A DNA stretch of 64,000 bases from NCBI RefSeq assembly GCF_019578655.1, contig NC_063258.1, positions 1,302,001 through 1,366,000 of the forward strand, given 5' to 3'. The notes under the pieces were generated by a model, which was not told the DNA's origin, searched no databases, and worked only from the letters and a program-made list of their open reading frames with translations. A program made the position numbers and the translations under genes. Numbering within the stretch: position 1 is the first letter of the stretch; the number at the start of each line of letters is the position of its first letter. This document shows positions 37,587 through 49,513 of this stretch, piece after piece. The DNA is from Ricinus communis (taxonomy: Eukaryota > Streptophyta > Magnoliopsida > Malpighiales > Euphorbiaceae).

Positions 37587-38403
37587 TGATATGAATCAAG
37601 CTGCCATGAGATTACATTGCAAAGGCATGAACCAAAAGGTCCAAAATGGAAATGCAACTCATGCATGAAAATAAGAATCCAACCTTATAATGAAGCATTC
37701 AGTCCATTTTGAAGAATAAAAGCTATTCGGCTATGATAAGGCCTTTGGGCTTAATTCATATTTATATGGATTCTTATCTTTTAGGTTTTAGCTTAAGTAA
37801 TTATTTTAGTTTATTTTTATTTAATTAAGGATTATTTTATTAGGTGTGAGTTATATGTGTATTGTGTGGAGTTATAAATGAGTGCACATGTTTAGTTGTC
37901 ATTTGGGAGTTACAAAATAAGGGCCATCAATGTAAAAATAGTCATTTTTAATGAGTTTTAAGGGGAATTAAAGGGAAAACATAGGAAAGCTCAAAAGACA
38001 TCTATTTAAGTTTCTTTGTCTTGTTTTGGCTATAAATATCAAAGACAAATTTATTTGTAAAGAATAGAATTTTGAATGATAATCTTTGTTTGCTCTTTGT
38101 GAGTGTTTTTGCTTAAGTTATTACATGAACTTTGAACTTATCATGCTATTTTTAGTTTGTGGCATTCTCTAACCAAAATCTTGTGTTTGATTCATAACTT
38201 ATCAAATCATACTTGGTTTCTGGCGTTTGGAGTTGAATTCAAGTGCTAGTTTCATTATTGGAACTAGTTTTTCCTAACTTCACTTGAGGAGATCCTTGGG
38301 TTTTGGAATCATCTTGATTGGAGGGTGTTTTCTTGCATTCCATATGTATCATAACTCATTAGTTATTGGGGTGTGTGGTTGCTAAGATGATTATTTCCTA
38401 TCA
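37587..38403 (+). repeat. 5' LTR of the non-autonomous element
   Basis: Begins tgatatgaatcaagctgcc and ends ttatttcctatca. It is aligned almost throughout with 39157-39974. Confidence 0.92.
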
Positions 38404-38641
38404 TTTGGTATCAGAGCTTGCTTCAAGTTGAGGTTTGCTTATCTTTGTGTTTTTTTGTGTTATTAAAAGTTTCTCATCTTCTCTACTTTTTTTTTAGTGT
38501 CGAAATCTTTGTTATCAATCTTATGATAAGATGTAGGGTCAAAGAAATGATTGTTATGAAGACTGTAGATAAAATTTTTATTCTTCTAAATCTAAACCTA
38601 AGAGGTTAGATAGACAACCAAGTCTAGTTTTTGTTGATGAA

Positions 38642-39283
38642 TTGTCTAAGGAGAACAAAGCTTTAAGAATCAGTCTTGTCTTATTTAAGCATGAGCTTGA
38701 AGCATTCAAGATGTTGACTAATAGCTTTCTTAAGCATCTTAAAGATAAAGCCGATTCTAAGCCATCATTGAAGACTAACATCGATGATGTAAAGAAGGTA
38801 AATTGCTCTACTGAAGTCAATATAGATTTTGAAGACTTGATAACTGAAGATGGTAAGAAAGACAATGACTTGTTACCTTTGAATGAATTCAATAATGAAG
38901 AGTTTGTCGCTGATGGAGAGGCAATGGTTCAGTTAGTGAAGAATGAAAGAGTTTTGTTTGATAAAACCGAGACTTTTGAGCATGTTGAATTTATTGGTAC
39001 TAAAAATATTATTTGTTCTAAAGTTCCTCTAATCACTATTGTGAAGGAATTGCAGGTTGATGATGGCATTCCAGTATCGTTTGAGATTATATGTTTATTT
39101 CTTTGGCAATATTTGGGCAAAATTCGAGGACGAATTTTATTTCAAGAAAGGGGGAATGATATGAATCAAGGCTGCCATAAGATTACATTGCAAAGGCATG
39201 AACCAAAAGGTCCAAAATGGAAATGCAACTCATGCATGAAAATAAGAGTCCAACCTTATAATGAAACATTCAGTCCATTTTGA
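38642..39283 (+). CDS. Unidentified ORF of the non-autonomous LTR element
   Basis: This 213-codon ORF starts MSKENKALRISLVLFKHELE and is rich in Lys, Glu and Asp. The N-terminal half looks like a coiled coil and the middle is acidic (INFEDL-like and EDGKKDNDLL segments). It runs over the polypurine tract into the 3' LTR and stops there. The codons just before the LTR read IRGRILFQERGND, a tail similar to the C-terminal end of many plant gypsy polyproteins. The ORF may therefore be what remains of a larger gag-pol after internal deletion. The same frame can be followed upstream to about 38574, where an in-frame stop blocks it. No domain was recognised and expression is unproven. Confidence 0.45.
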   Translation: MSKENKALRISLVLFKHELEAFKMLTNSFLKHLKDKADSKPSLKTNIDDVKKVNCSTEVNIDFEDLITEDGKKDNDLLPLNEFNNEEFVADGEAMVQLVKNERVLFDKTETFEHVEFIGTKNIICSKVPLITIVKELQVDDGIPVSFEIICLFLWQYLGKIRGRILFQERGNDMNQGCHKITLQRHEPKGPKWKCNSCMKIRVQPYNETFSPF

Positions 39284-39974
39284 AGAATAAAAGCCATTCG
39301 GCTATGATTAGGCCTTTGGGCTTAATTCATATTTATATGGGTTCTTATCTTTTGGGTTTTAGCTTAAGTAATTGTTTTAGTTTATTTTATTTTATTAAGG
39401 ATTATTTTATTAGGTGTGAGTTATATGTGTGTTGTGTGGAGTTATAAATGAGTGCACATGTTTAGTTGTCATTTGGGAGTTACAAAATGAGGGCCATCAA
39501 TGTAAAAAACAATCATTTTTAATGAGTTTTAAGGGGAATTAAAGGGAAAACATGGGAAAGCTCAAAAGACATCTATTTAGGTTTCTTTGTCTTGTTTTGG
39601 CTATAAATATCAAAGCCAAATTCATTTGTAAAGAATAGAATTTTGAATGATAATCTTTGTTTGCTCTTTGTGAGTGTTTTTGCTTATGTTCTTGCATGAA
39701 CTTTGAACTTAGCAAACTATTTTTAGTTTGTGGCGTTCTCTAACCAAAATCTTGTGTTTGATTCATAACTTATCAAATCATACTTGGTTTGTGGCGTTTG
39801 GAGTTGAATTCAAGTGCTAGTTTCATTGTTGGAACTAGTTTTTCCTAACTTCACTTGAGGAGATCCTTGGGTTTTGGAATCATCTTGATTGGAGGGTGTT
39901 TTCTTGCATTCCATATGTATCATAACTCATTAGTTATTAGGGTGTGTGGTTGCTAAGATGATGATTTCCTATCA
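39157..39974 (+). repeat. 3' LTR of the non-autonomous element
   Basis: Begins tgatatgaatcaaggctgcc directly after the polypurine tract and ends tgatttcctatca before the target duplication. It is one base longer than the 5' LTR, with scattered substitutions and small indels. Confidence 0.92.
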
Positions 39975-40690
39975 ATAAAATTGGACAAAGATGAGAATAG
40001 TAAGAGTGTAAGTGGAAAGCTTTATAGAGGTAATGATCAGCTCCCTCTTATACTTAATCGCCTCTAGATCCAATATTATATATAGTATATGTCTATGTGC
40101 TAGATCTCAATCTTGTCCTAAAAAATCTCATTTGAATGCCATAAAAAGGATTTTGAAATATTTGCATAGTACATTGCATTTAGGTCTTTGATATTCTAGA
40201 GAAACATCTTTTGAAATAATAGGCTATTCGGATGTCGATTATGCGAGAAGTCTTTTAGATAGAAATACCACTTTTGGAACTTGTCACGTTCTAGGTGAGT
40301 GCTTAGTATCTTGGTTTAGCAAGAATAAATTTTGGTTGCTCTCTCCACCGCAGAAGCCGAATATGTGGCGGCGGGTTGTTATTGGACACAAGTCCTTTGG
40401 ATGAAACAACAATTAAGAGATTTTGAAAAAGAGATTGATCACATTTTCATTAAATATGACAACACTAGTACTATAAATCTCACTAAGAACCCCATTCAAC
40501 ACTCTAGAAGTAAACATATAGATATTAGACATCATTTTTTGACAGATCATGTATAAAGTGGTGTTGTAGCATTAGAATTTGTTGATACTACTAACCAATT
40601 AGCTGATATCTTCACAAAACTCCTAAATGAGGAGAGTTTAAACTTAATCAAAAGAGAACTAGGAATGATTGATGAAAATACTCTAACATA

Positions 40691-41766
40691 ATTTCTTCTT
40701 GGCAATATCTTGATGAATGGTTTTATCATGTTGTATCAATGCATTTTTATTGTAATATTTATATCGATGTAATCATTTTGCATCTCTATTTTGAGCATAT
40801 AGAGTATTGAAATTCTATTTGGCACAAGAGATTAACTTTAAATCTTTGTACATTTTAATACTCTTAAATCAAATTAAGTGATCAAATTATGTCTTGCATA
40901 TTTCTCTCCTCTCAAAAATTCTCCTTTTTTTAAAAACTTTTGCAAAAAACCCACTCGCAATTTAGAAGGGCATCTGTGCTTTATGGGTCTCTATGATAAC
41001 TCGAAACTGACCCTAAAAGTGAGTTCATGTTTCTAAAACGTGACCTCGGTTCCTAAAAAATATAGTAGTTATGGCTGATTTTTCAATACCGTGATCGCAC
41101 TTCTCCTCGTTTTCTAAAAAAAGCCATTACAACTTATTTCAAAATGACTTTTAAATGCAAAACTAGCCATTTTCCCTTAAGGCTATATAAGACTCATTCT
41201 ATATAGTTCATCATTTTCTTTACATACATTACCATTCAAGCTTCAAAACTCTTCCTTTCTCTACTTCAAACCTACAAAACTCTTCTTCAAATTCTTCTTT
41301 TTCAATCACGAGGTCAAGAAAATCTGTTGGGAGAAGCTATTCTTCTTCTGAATCCATTCAAGAGAGGATGAAAGAGGTTGATGATGAAGCTAGAATAAAA
41401 TTCATGAAAATAGAAAGAAAGGAGAATCAAGCAAATCAATTTTTTATGAGGAAGCACTTATCAAACTTGAAATTTCTAAAGAGGTACATTCATTCCTAGA
41501 AAATATAAGTCTAAAGGAGTTCTTCCTACTCCAATCCTTAGAGTTCAGGTATGAGAACCTCAAAGCATATAAACTTTAAATTTTTAAATGAATTTCTTAA
41601 ATTTTATAGATTTTAATCAAACATAATATAATAAAAATTGCATATGAAGTAAATTATTTTGTAAAATATTATATTTATAAGAATTTTACTTTGTAAATTA
41701 ACAAGCTAATCATATTCTTAAAAAATGAGAAGGAAAGTATTATGGAAAAAAATCCAGTAATACTAT
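40691..41766 (+). other. 3' part of the SIRE-like element, possible env-like trace
   Basis: Downstream of RNase H the sequence has no pol homology. A short open segment near 41310-41500 reads TRSRKSVGRSYSSSESIQER and then a charged helical stretch. SIRE elements often carry an extra env-like ORF at this place, so this may be a remnant of one, but no membrane segment or definite similarity is visible. The region is cut at 41767 by the Athila-like LTR, and a copia 3' LTR was not found. Confidence 0.3.
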
Positions 41767-42994
41767 TGATGTGTCTAAGTTAGTATTCACAAGTGCATGA
41801 ACCGTTCTTATAGTATAGCGGTAAATTCACCTCGAGGTCAATCTCTCAAGGAACAATGAGGCCACTTATTATATAGACTAATTATCAATACAAAACAATA
41901 AAAGTAAATCTAAACACTCTAAACCAGTATTTCGGAGAATAATATTCATAAAATAAAGTAACCAAACAATAAATAAATATGCAATGCAAATGAAAATATT
42001 TATGATCTAAAACTATATGCTAAAGATGGTATTTAGCATAGCCAATTACTTAGTTGTCTCTTTATTTTACTTTAAGCCTAGATTTAATGAATGAGATTGA
42101 TGAGTATTTTTCTTTAGCCACTTAACTTAATGATGCAACTAAAGTTTCTTCTATCAACATAAATTAAAGCAAAAATGATGTCTCTAATACATTCAACCTA
42201 AATATTTTTATAACAATTACTCTTATTAAATTAATATGATGATTAACTAATAATAATAACTGAAATTAATAAAATTATGAAAGTAAAAAAATCACTCATT
42301 GAATAAATAAATAAGAAAGTTCATATAAAGTAAAAAGGCTAAACTAAACACTTATTAAAACTAACCTAACATATTTAATCAAATGATCATGGTATTAAAT
42401 AGAAAGGCATAAAACAAAACCGAAAATAAAAGCTCTACTTATTGAAAAGCTTCTTAGATCTTAAAAGAACAATAAAAACTAAAATTAAGGTGTTTATGGA
42501 AGATAAACAATAGAGAAAATAATGGTTGATAAATTAGATGGAAAATATAGTAGAGAGCAGATAGAAGAAACCTCTCCTCCTTCGTCAGAACTAGGTTTGT
42601 AGAGATATATATAGAGTAGAGTTCTTTAAGTACAAGACTCCTAAGAACTATCTTCTATAACTCTTAACTATTCTAAATAAAATAAATAATTATTAATGGT
42701 CTATAATCACAAAAGACTAATTAATTCCTCTTGGGCCTTGTATAATTCGGCTAAGCCTATGCTTAGTCAGTCCAAGTGTCTTAATCTTGGGACTTCATAC
42801 AAACATGTCCAATTAAGCTTATTTTTGAGTATTTTTCTTCATATTTTTCTTTCTTGGCTAATATTACCTGAAATTAGACAATGAAACTTAAGTGAAGTAA
42901 AAATATATATTTCCATTATGTTATATATATATATAAAATATACTATTAAAGCACTAAAATATCCAAAATATATATACATAATATGGACCTATCA
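41767..42994 (-). repeat. 3' LTR (1228 bp) of the Athila-like element
   Basis: On the minus strand it runs from TGATAGGTCCATATTATG to CTAACTTAGACACATCA. It aligns with 47506-49750 once the nested insertion there is removed. Confidence 0.88.
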
Positions 42995-45275
42995 AATACC
43001 CTCACAATTAAATCTTTAATAGCAACTTAGGAATTAACTTTTGCAAAAATCATGAAGAACATTCATACTCAGCTTCAAGATATTACTCAAAAGAATCTCG
43101 CTAATGCAAAGATTATGTCAATCCAAGAACAACTTGAGTCTTCATATTTTTCTTAAAAATATAAACTCAATCATTGTTAATCAAAAGACTCAAGCATCTA
43201 ATCCTTCACACATGTTTCACAATAAATAGTTTAACTTATATTCAAGGGATATAAATATGGTGCATAGTCCAAATTATCATAATCCTATTAAAAAGCAAAA
43301 CCTTCATTCATAAACAAGAGATCAATAGGCATTTATTTTTTATAAAACTTATTTTTCAAGCTCTTTTACTTTTATTTTCTTTTTTTCTTTGCACTCTTTG
43401 GATTTAAACTTAATACTTGGAAAATCTCTTTCTTTTTTGAGATGTTATATCTTTTTACGCAAATACAAACATATGGATAATGAATGTAGTTGGTTACTCA
43501 ACAAAACATATATCAAGATGCTTTGCATAATCATAATCTTAATTGTCTTTTTACGCGAAATCAACATTGGTCATGAAGATTTTCGGTTACTAAACAACTA
43601 AAATAAGCGGAGTAGATCATTAAACTTAGAGCTTTTACTTGCCTACATCATATCTCACAAACTTAGGCAAGCTAATTTAATAATAAGAAAATAATAATCT
43701 AAATTATACACTTTTAATTATATCCAACTCAAACTTGCCAAACTACTTATCATGTCCATATGTAAGGATTAAACAATTGATCATTCAAGCGCAAATAAAT
43801 TCACGAGTTCACATATACATATTAAAAACTAACTTAAGAGTTTAAGAAACTTGGCATAATAGCATTCTTTTATTGACTCTTATATAGAATAATAGCAAAA
43901 AATGGAGTAAAAAATTTAAAACTTTACAAAAATCAACCAAAGTTGCTAATTCACATGGTATATTAATTAAATAAAGAAGATATTCTATTTCCCTCTCCCA
44001 TACTTAAATTTGACATTATCCTCAATGTCATTGCATATATAAAATAAAGAACAAGAAGGGAGAAAAAAGATAGAACACTCTCCTGGATATTAGGATGCAT
44101 AGAAAGCCATGAATTTGAATTCCAATCTCCACTATCCATAACTTAAAAGCACACTTGTACACACATCATTGATAATTATAAAGAAACAATAAATTTCTAA
44201 AAAATAAATCTTAGAAATAAATTCTAAAATAAAGTCCTAGATAAATGGCATGGCTATGTATGTTAAAGAGATGTGTGTTTTTTAGAGGCAAAAAGGAAAA
44301 TAAAAATTATATTTAGGTATATTTAGGGTCTAAAGATAATGGATTTTAACTTTAAAAAAAATAACTCTATTATTACTAAGATTAATCTCTCTAATTTTTA
44401 TATATTTAATTAATTTAATTTTGCTCAAAAATCAACCTTTTTTACTTAAAAATCGCACTTTTCACGCATACCTCATGGCCTTCTCCGCATCTAGTGGATT
44501 ATCATCTAGTTGTGCATCTCCTGTGCCTCGCGGCTCGTGGTGCTCCTCAATTGTTGTCACACACGTGGCATTCTCTGCGCCTCGCGGATGGCTGCCTATT
44601 GTTGGCCCATCTACTTGCATGTTGTTGTTGCTACGAACCCATGCAACTTTGGGTTGCGGCAACTTGGCTCGCGTGAAAGTTTTTTTAAAGATAAATACTT
44701 GTAACTAACTTTTATATACTTCTAAGGGCAAATAATCAAATAAAAACATAAATTTGAAGGAAAACAGAAAAAATTAACTAGGAAAATCACTAAGACTAAG
44801 AATAACTAATATCAACTACATAAAATTTAAGTAAGTCCCAACTAATGACAAGCATATAAACAACTAACTTCTAATCCTACAAGAAAATGACACATGCCTA
44901 AATTTAAATAATTTCCAATTACTATTTTCTCAATAATCAAAGAATGTTCAACACATTAAGCACAAAATATCCATATAATAACATAAGTTTAATTAAACAT
45001 GAAAGCCTAAAAAAAATTGACATGTTGCCACATGGAGAGATATTATCTTTTATAAATCAAAGAAGGTAGGTATATTGACATTTTCTTTGTAGGCCTACAA
45101 AGTATACATAAAACACTAAATTAAAAATAAAAGAAAAATAACAAAATGAAAATAATATAAATGCATAAAAATAAAATATAATTACTAAGTTTATTGTCTA
45201 TAGCTAAACATTCCCCATTATGCTTATGGCAGATGTTCATTCATACACTCCATCTCTTGGTCATAAGCTATTCCT
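42995..45275 (-). other. Non-coding 3' internal region of the Athila-like element
   Basis: No RT, RNase H or integrase motif is visible. Near 43975-44030 the minus strand reads TGACATTGAGGATAATGTCA followed by a TTTAAGTATGGGAGAGGGA tract, a combination often seen after the coding region of Athila-type elements. The pol gene must therefore have been deleted between here and the protease. The ORFs at about 44421-44708 overlap each other on both strands and show no family signature. Confidence 0.5.
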
Positions 45276-45429
45276 TTCAAGTATATGGCTTCATACTTTT
45301 AATACGAACATCTAAAGTATCACGAAAGCTCTTATCAATTAAGAATGAAATATCATCATATAATTGTCCATAAACAAGAGAATCTAAATAATTATACAAA
45401 CACTTATCAATAGTAAATTTAGGAGATAA

Positions 45430-45850
45430 AGTTAGAGAATTAAACACTTTAAATTCCATAGTTTTTCCTAAACTGTCATGGTGAGCCTTCCATTATGCAC
45501 ATCAATAACTATTCTACTAGTTGCTATGAAAGGTCTATCAAGGAGTATGGTTTACTCATTATCTCTTGTTGATGTATTTTCCATATCAAATGCTACAAAA
45601 TCAATAGGAATTATTAACTTACCTACTTAAACTAGCAAGTCTTCCATTATACCTTTAGGATGTTTTATTGATTTATCTACAAGTTATAGAGACACGGTGG
45701 TGGGATTCAATTCTCTTAAGCCAAGTTGTTCATATATCAAATAAGGCATCAAGTTGATGCTTGCTCCCAAATCCAACATGGCTTTTGTAACATGCTTAAT
45801 CACCCATTGTAATATCAATAGTAAAGCTACTAGGATCCTTCATCGTAAGA
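45430..45850 (-). pseudogene. Gypsy aspartic protease remnant
   Basis: The minus-strand translation contains DLGASINLMPYLIYEQLGL near 45770 and then RPFIATSRIVIDVHNGRLT near 45520. This is the core and C-terminal part of the retropepsin-like protease of Athila-type elements. The active-site triplet is D-L-G where D-S/T-G is usual. Stops occur on both sides. Confidence 0.75.
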
Positions 45851-46156
45851 GGCAACTGATGTTGAAGCATTGCACTTATTTTTCTTGATGCTTATACTTT
45901 TTCATTGTTCGTATATCACCTTATGTTGGTTTCAATTCTTTAAAGAACTTTGAATACGTTGGCTTATTTTTTATAACATCCAACAAAAGTAAATTAGTAT
46001 TAACTTTAGAAAGTATCTTAATAATTTCATAAAATTGTTTGCTCTCTTTAAGTCGGTTAAGAAAAGGACTATGTGGCCTATAAGGCTGAGCTGCCTTATG
46101 AAATTCAGGTGTAAAAAATGGTTTCTTCTCTTTCTTCTCAAGCTTAAGATTAGACT

Positions 46157-47382
46157 CTACTTTTTTTCCTTTTGCATGCTCTCTTCATTAATTTTTACTT
46201 CTACTAATCCATCATCTTTATGTGTACATACATAAGAAAAAAAATTCCTTTCAATTTTCATATCAATTTTATTATTAATAATCTCACCTTTTTTAATAAT
46301 GGTAATAGAATTGGCTTGTTCATGTTGACTTAATAGTTTCTCTTTCTTGAGCTCTTGAACAACTTCAACAATTTGTCTCATTTGAGCTTCTAAATGTTTC
46401 ATTGAAGCCTCAATAGAATTTATCTTTTTCTCATTCCTCTCCATTCTATCATGAGAATCCATCATAAATGATTAAAGTATTTCTTCTAAACTTGGCTTTC
46501 TTTGTTGATTGGATTGAAAGTTTGTTCTTGATTTTGAAAGGAAGGATTGGTGTTCCTTTAAAATTGAGAATATTGATTTTGGTAATAAGGTTGATTTGGA
46601 TTTTTCAATAATTATGGTGGTTTTTGGTCGTTGTTTCTCCAAGAAAAATTTGAATGTTTTCTCCAACCTGAATTATATGTGTTGGAATAAGGGTCCGCCT
46701 AGGTTGATAAGAATCCATAAAATTTGCTTGGTTATACATATTTCCTCTATGATTATTAAAAAGATGAACAAACATTAGCACTATGACCACAAATACTATA
46801 TATCTCATTGTTTGATGTGTTTTTGGTTGAAGCAAGCATCTTAATTTGCTTTATCAATTCAGTTATTTGCAAGACCATCTTATTACTAGTTACTATTTCA
46901 TTCACTCCTGTCTGTTGATATGAGTAAAATATACTCATAAACTTTTGATAAACTTCATTCCAAGTTCTCAAAGAATTAGGAGGCAGTGTCATTAACCAAG
47001 CATTTTCTCTTTCTTTCAATGAATAAGAGAAACAACTCATTCTCAATTGATCTTCATTTAATCCAAATAATAGAAAAGTATGAACTATAACATAAAATTC
47101 TCTAATGAATGTTAATATTTCACTAGGCATACTATAAAATGAAGGAAGCATATTAAAATAAATGTTCTTAAGTTCATAAATTCTAGATGCATCGCCTAGA
47201 ACTATGTATGAAGTAGTGTTACCAATTATAGGCTGTGCAAAATCTTTCATAGCCATTCGCCTTTTAGCTGCTACTTCACTTGGTGGGTTTTCCATGATCT
47301 CAACTTCTTCTTTTAATTCCTCTTCAATTTTTTGAGTTGATGAATCACATAATTTAGTTTTCTTTCTTCGCATACAAAACAA
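46157..47382 (-). pseudogene. Athila-like gag pseudogene
   Basis: A 208-codon frame starts at 47382 and contains the retrotransposon gag core: an FIREFYVIVHTF segment, MSCFSYSLKERENAWLMTLP and NSLRTWNEVYQKFMSIFY, followed by a damaged knuckle ICGHSANVC. The frame breaks at about 46756. Downstream frames continue with an Asn/Gln-rich linker and a coiled coil (MERNEKKINSIEASMKHLEA near 46440). Family gag proteins form the particle that packages element RNA. The several frameshifts make this copy unlikely to yield a full protein, but the first 208 codons remain open. Confidence 0.78.
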
Positions 47383-48518
47383 AAGAAAATTTCAGATCTA
47401 AAAATTTTAAAAAAAATAAATAAAATAAATCACAAAACAAACATAAGAAAATTATTCAATATAATAAAATTTGGACACGGTTACCGGGCAACGGTGTCAA
47501 AAACTTGATGTATCTAAGTTAGTACCTGCAAGTGCATGAACCGTTCTTATAGTAAAGCGGTAAATTCACTTCGAGATCGATCTATCAAGAAACTATAAGG
47601 CTATTTATTATATAGATTAATTATTAATACAAAATAGTAAAAGTAAATCTAAATACTATAAACCAGTATTTTAGGAGAATAATATTCATAAAATAAAGTA
47701 ATCAAACAATAAATAAATATACACTGTAAATGCAAATGCCTATAATTTAAAACTATATACTAAAGACAGTATTTAGCACAACCAATTACTTAGTAATCCC
47801 TTTGTTTTACTTTAAGCCTGCATCTAATGAATGAGATGGTGATGTGTTTTTTTCTTTAGCCACTCAAACTAATGATGCAACTAAATTTTCTTCTACTAAC
47901 ATAGATTGAAGCAAAGATAATGTCTCTAATACATTCCACCTAAATATTTTTATAACAATTACTATTATTAAATTAATATGATAGTTAAATAATAATAATA
48001 ACTAAAACTAATAAAGATATGAAGGTAAAGAAATCACTCATTAAATAAATAAATAATAAATTTTATATAAAGTAAAAAGACTAAACTAAATACTTATGAG
48101 AACTAGCCTAACATATTTAATCTAATGATCATGGTATTAAATAGAAATACATAAAACAAAACAAAAAATAAAAGCTCCTTTAAAATCTAGAATCCTTCAA
48201 ATAGGAAGATAATTGGTCATCACTTTCAATTTCTTGAAAAGCTTATTAGATCTTAAAAGAACAATAAAAACTAAAACTAAGGTGCATATGGAAGATAAAG
48301 TGTAGAGAAAATAATGGTGGACAAATGCATATGGAAAATGTAGCAGAGAGCAGATAGGAGAAACCTCTCCTCCTCCTTCAAAACTAGGTTTATAGAGATA
48401 GATATAGAGCATAATCCTCCTTTAAGTATAAGACTTCTAAGAGCTATCTTCTACAACTCTTAACTATCCTAAATAAAACAAATAACTATTTAATGATCCA
48501 TAATTACAAAAGACTAAT

Positions 48519-49513
48519 CGATAAGAACTCATCTAACATAAGAAATCCTACTCTAACAAGGAATCCTAATGATGCAAATCTACTAGCTAAAAGAATCATA
48601 TTCGGACAAGGAGTCCTACTTCAACAAGGAGTCCTACTCCAACTAGGAGCTCTACTCCAATAAGGAGTCATACTTCCACAATGAGTCACACTTTAACTAG
48701 GAGTCCTAATGATATTGTAATCTAAATGACATCAAGAGTTCAAGTGACATTGAGAATTCTAATCCAACTAGAATTTAAGATCCACTTTACATCCATGTGG
48801 CCTAATTATAAGATCCAAGGCTAAGAAGATAAAAGAAACTCTCAATGGGCTTATTCAAAATACTTAGGCTAAGGACACATCAAGGCTTGAAGAGTTGGAT
48901 TCAAATTCAAAGCTCATTAATCTAATTCAGTTTATTGGGCTTGAATGAATCTAATATGAGATTAATGAACATAAAGGAGCGTATAAGAGAGTTTGGGCCC
49001 AATTAGCTCCACTAAAGATGGCTCATGCATGCGACTTAAAGAAACTAAGGTTTCTTACTCCTAATGGGTGGCTATGTAGTATTTTAGGAGTATTAGGACT
49101 TTATTTTTAGTTATCACTTTTAGTTAGAATATTTATTTCTATCTTATTTGAGTTGTAATTCTTTAATAGCTTAGAATTAGGATTTTCTAAAGGCTATAAA
49201 AGCCTAGTACGAATTTTCAATTTCAAAAATTAATGATTAATATATTTTGTAAGTTTATACTCTATGTTTAGCTCTTGTTTAAAGCTAATTTGAAGTTATA
49301 AAGTAATTTATTATTTGTAGCGTTTAAACCGACTTATTAATTTAAAATCCATACTAAATTATGGCGTCTTCTACCTTTAATACCTTAGGTTTGATAATTT
49401 AATATACTTATAGGGTCTAAGGTTTCCATTGATCTGGCTCTAGATAGACCTTGGACAAAGAATGCAAACTTGTATATGGGTTTAATCCTTCAATATAGGT
49501 TAGGTTCGTATCA
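48519..49513. mobile_element. Solo LTR (995 bp) nested in the 5' LTR
   Basis: This segment is absent from the sister LTR at 41767-42994. It is flanked by a perfect duplication, ctaat, at 48514-48518 and 49514-49518. The ends, CGATAAGAACTC and GGTTCGTATCA, are near inverted repeats if the first base was T. No coding domains are present. Confidence 0.82.
48598..48718. repeat. Degenerate short tandem repeats (aaggagtcctacttcaac type)
   Basis: Six or so imperfect units of about 17-20 bp, centred on ggagtcctact, follow each other within the nested solo LTR. They have drifted at several positions and the spacing is uneven. Confidence 0.75.

Larger units (their letters stand above)
37587..39974 (+). 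mobile_element. Complete non-autonomous LTR retrotransposon (2388 bp)
   Basis: Two direct LTRs (37587-38403 and 39157-39974, 817 and 818 bp, both TGATATGAATCAAG...CCTATCA) flank a 753-bp interior. A perfect target duplication, ataaa, lies at 37582-37586 and 39975-39979. The primer site tggtatcagagc is at 38406-38417 and a polypurine tract aagaaagggggaa at 39144-39156. The interior carries one ORF but no gag, protease, integrase or RT domain, so it must have moved with enzymes from another element. The LTRs differ at a modest number of sites, so this is one of the younger insertions here. It sits in the RT/RNase H gap of the SIRE-like relic. Confidence 0.92.
31843..40690 (+). pseudogene. SIRE-like Ty1/copia gag-pol pseudogene, split by two insertions
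   Basis: Gag remnants (FFDGSDYAF near 31881, KFHMEIYLDSCGIKVWDYV near 31910, MYVTEYEMLKMKLNESV at 32204) lead to a zinc knuckle VTCYECGK, stop, GHKKSDC near 32722. A lysine-rich coiled region follows at 32891-33283, then protease AIDSGCSRHISG near 33751. A solo LTR interrupts at 34009. Integrase resumes with WLWHGRPDHASMELLYKLAK near 35600. RT has KLFQMDVKSAFLNGFIEE near 37078 and YVDDIVFSD near 37350, and ends VAKISMSVT before the second insertion at 37587. After it come LDKDEN near 39983, LSTAEAEYVAAG near 40338 and the RNase H end HSRSKHIDIRHHFLTDHV near 40500. Numerous stops make it non-functional. The long gag with coiled region and the LDKDE segment fit the SIRE/Maximus lineage. Confidence 0.87.

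Noticed and set aside
44421..44708. 95-aa ORF and overlapping frames on both strands
   Set aside because: They lie in the non-coding internal part of the Athila-like element, with no domain and conflicting frames.
48598..48718. Regularly spaced short repeats resembling a CRISPR array
   Set aside because: The units are degenerate and contiguous with no unique spacers. They lie inside a plant LTR.
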